Shown piece after piece: positions 5,265-7,065 of a DNA stretch of 7,065 bases; position 1 is the first letter of the stretch; the number at the start of each line of letters is the position of its first letter. The notes under the pieces are model-generated. The model saw only the letters and a list, made by a program, of their open reading frames with translations. It had not been told where the DNA came from and did no database searches. A program made the position numbers and the translations under genes. This stretch comes from Actinomycetota bacterium (lineage in GTDB: Bacteria; Actinomycetota; Actinomycetes; Actinomycetales; Microbacteriaceae). The DNA is taken from positions 1-7,065 of the forward strand of contig JAHIOK010000249.1 of assembly GCA_018895315.1 (NCBI GenBank), given 5' to 3'.

Positions 5265-7065
5265 TCACCCCGTGACCGCCGCACGGTCGACCGTGAACGT
5301 CTGCGACCGGCCGTCGGGCGTGGTGACCGTGACGGATGCCTCCCCTTCACCGCCTGCGAACACTCGCAGCGACAGCCCGTCGAGGTAGTCGTAATCAGGG
5401 CGGTCGGCGCGCGCACCCCAGGGGATCACGGCTCCGCCGCGGACGTAGAGCGGAAGGGAATCGAACCCGTGCCGCTCTCGGCGCCATCCCCCGCCCGTGA
5501 CGACCTCACCGGTCAGGAGCTGCGTCCAGGTGCCCTCCGGTAGATAGAACTCGACGTCGCCCGTCGCGGTGAAGACCGGCGCGACCAGGATGTCGCGTCC
5601 GAGCATGTACTGCCGGTCGAGGTATCCCACGGCGGGGTCGCCCGCGAATTCGAGCGCCATGGGGCGCATGATCGGCAGGCCCGTTCGCGTCGCGTCGAGG
5701 CCGGCCTGGTAGAGGTAGGGCATGAGCCGCATCTTCAGGTGCGTGAAGATGCGCGTGACCTCGACGGCCTCGTCGTCGAACTGCCACGGCACGCGGTAGG
5801 ACTGGGAGCCGTGGAAGCGGCTGTGACTGCCCAGCAGCCCGAAGGCGGTCCAGCGCTTGAACACCGCGGCATCCGGGGTGCCCTCGAACCCGCCGATGTC
5901 GTGGCTCCAGTGCGCGAACCCGCTGAGCGCGAGCGAGAGGCCGCCGCGCAGCGTCTCTGCCATCGATGTGAAGGTCGAGGTGGAGTCGCCTCCCCAGTGC
6001 ACCGGCATGGACTGGCCGCCCGCGGTCGCCGAGCGGGCGAACAGCACGGCGTCACCCTCGCCTCGCGCGTCGACGAGGACGTCGTGCACGGCCCTGTTGT
6101 AGAGCTGCGCATAGAGGTTGTGCATGCGCGCGGGGTCGGCGCCGTCGGCCCACACGACGTCGGTCGGGATCCGCTCGCCGAAGTCGGTCTTGAAGCAGTC
6201 CACGCCCTGATCGAGCAGCGCCCGCAGCTTCGACTGGAACCATGTCACGGCATCCGGGTTCGTGAAATCGACCAGGCCCATGCCCGCCTGCCAGAGATCC
6301 CACTGCCACACCGATCCATCGGGACGCCGGACGAGGAACCCTGCTTCCGCGGCCTCGGCGAACAGCGGAGAGCGCTGGCCGATGTAGGGGTTGATCCAGA
6401 CGCAGACGCGCAGGTCTTTCGCATGCAGGCGCCCGAGCATGCCCTCGGGGTCGGGGAACACCCGCGGGTCCCACTCGAAGTCGCACCAGTTGAACTCGCG
6501 CATCCAGAAGCAGTCGAAGTGGAAGACCGAGACCGGCAGGTCACGACGTGCCATCTCGTCCACGAACGACGTCACGGTCTGTTCGTCGTAGTCGGTCGTG
6601 AACGATGTCGAGAGCCACAGACCGTACGACCACGCGGGCACGACCGGCGGGCGCCCCGTCAACGCCGTGTAACGCGCCAGCACGTCCGCCGGCGTGGGCC
6701 CCGCGATCACGAAGTACTCCAGCACTTCGCCGGGCACGGAGAACTGCACACGCTCGACAGTCTCCGAGCCGATCTCGAACGACACATGGCCCGGGTCGTT
6801 CACGAGCACGCCGTAACCGCGGCTGGAGAGGTAGAACGGCACGTTCTTGTATGCCTGCTCGCTGGACGTGCCGCCGTCGGCGTTCCAGATCTCCACGCTC
6901 TGACCGTTCTTCACGAGCGGGCCGAAGCGCTCGCCGAGCCCGTAGATCAGTTCGCCGACGCCGAGGTCGAGCTGCTCGTGCACGAACACGGTCTCGACGG
7001 GCACCCCGTTGTCGGCGCGCGCGTTGCCGACGATGCCCGTATCGACCGCCGCGCCGTCCGAAAGG
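5265..7065 (-). CDS. yicI: Alpha-xylosidase, glycoside hydrolase family 31 (YicI type), 5' end outside window
   Basis: Retaining exo-glycosidase that releases alpha-xylose from the non-reducing end of xylosides such as isoprimeverose from xyloglucan. 599 C-terminal residues are visible. Seen: [19 protein letters not shown] and [19 protein letters not shown] from the N-terminal beta domain, then the (beta/alpha)8 barrel. The nucleophile is Asp in [11 protein letters not shown] (codon 6183-6185) and the acid/base is Asp in HWGGD (codon 5985-5987), 66 codons apart as in E. coli YicI (416 and 482). Residues equivalent to YicI Phe277 (TSFTT), Cys307-Phe308 (DCFW), Trp345 (VWINP) and Lys414, tied to xylosidase rather than glucosidase specificity, are all present. 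The frame stays open through 7065; by ungapped alignment about 120 N-terminal residues are missing. The protein stops about 50 residues earlier than E. coli YicI. Probably cytoplasmic, like YicI, but the N-terminus is unseen. Confidence 0.95.
   Translation of the reverse strand, partial: LSDGAAVDTGIVGNARADNGVPVETVFVHEQLDLGVGELIYGLGERFGPLVKNGQSVEIWNADGGTSSEQAYKNVPFYLSSRGYGVLVNDPGHVSFEIGSETVERVQFSVPGEVLEYFVIAGPTPADVLARYTALTGRPPVVPAWSYGLWLSTSFTTDYDEQTVTSFVDEMARRDLPVSVFHFDCFWMREFNWCDFEWDPRVFPDPEGMLGRLHAKDLRVCVWINPYIGQRSPLFAEAAEAGFLVRRPDGSVWQWDLWQAGMGLVDFTNPDAVTWFQSKLRALLDQGVDCFKTDFGERIPTDVVWADGADPARMHNLYAQLYNRAVHDVLVDARGEGDAVLFARSATAGGQSMPVHWGGDSTSTFTSMAETLRGGLSLALSGFAHWSHDIGGFEGTPDAAVFKRWTAFGLLGSHSRFHGSQSYRVPWQFDDEAVEVTRIFTHLKMRLMPYLYQAGLDATRTGLPIMRPMALEFAGDPAVGYLDRQYMLGRDILVAPVFTATGDVEFYLPEGTWTQLLTGEVVTGGGWRRERHGFDSLPLYVRGGAVIPWGARADRPDYDYLDGLSLRVFAGGEGEASVTVTTPDGRSQTFTVDRAAVTG

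Overview
The window reads as ordinary chromosome from a high-GC actinobacterium, most likely a member of Microbacteriaceae such as Microbacterium. The basis is the very high GC content, the strong G/C bias at third codon positions, protein sequences that look actinobacterial, frequent GGATGC/GCATCC hexamers, and genes that begin directly behind a TANNNT box with no ribosome binding site. The genus is inferred, not proven. I found no mobile element, CRISPR array, tRNA or rRNA. The seven genes cover almost everything; no gene-free stretch exceeds about 80 bases.

Left half, minus strand, in transcription order: a small DUF2277 protein (3542-3249), the nuclease subunit SbcD (3181-2027), and the ATPase subunit SbcC (2030 to beyond the left edge). 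SbcD and SbcC overlap by four bases (GTGA), so their translation is probably coupled. Together they form the Mre11/Rad50-type SbcCD nuclease that processes hairpins and blocked double-strand ends. The sbcC gene is cut by the window edge after 676 codons, past its zinc hook.

Centre: a divergent promoter region (3543-3618) separates DUF2277 from a plus-strand alpha/beta hydrolase (3619-4422). The hydrolase converges on a DUF1622 membrane protein (4891-4448). Only 25 bases separate their stops, and a perfect 10-bp hairpin sits in the last codons of the DUF1622 gene.

Right half, minus strand, in transcription order: a GH31 alpha-xylosidase of the YicI type (enters from the right edge, stops at 5265), a 99-residue GNAT acetyltransferase of the Acetyltransf_CG type (5222-4923), and the DUF1622 protein. 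They are closely spaced (42 and 31 bases), but each of the two small genes has its own start-proximal -10 box.

The most informative pattern is regulatory. All five genes whose 5' ends are visible and not overlapped carry TANNNT exactly six bases before an ATG or GTG, which is the layout of leaderless transcripts. It fixes the starts, shortening two longer reading frames and selecting GTG twice. sbcC, the one internally coupled gene, lacks the box and has a GAGG ribosome-binding-like site instead. I did not find a convincing new multi-gene system.
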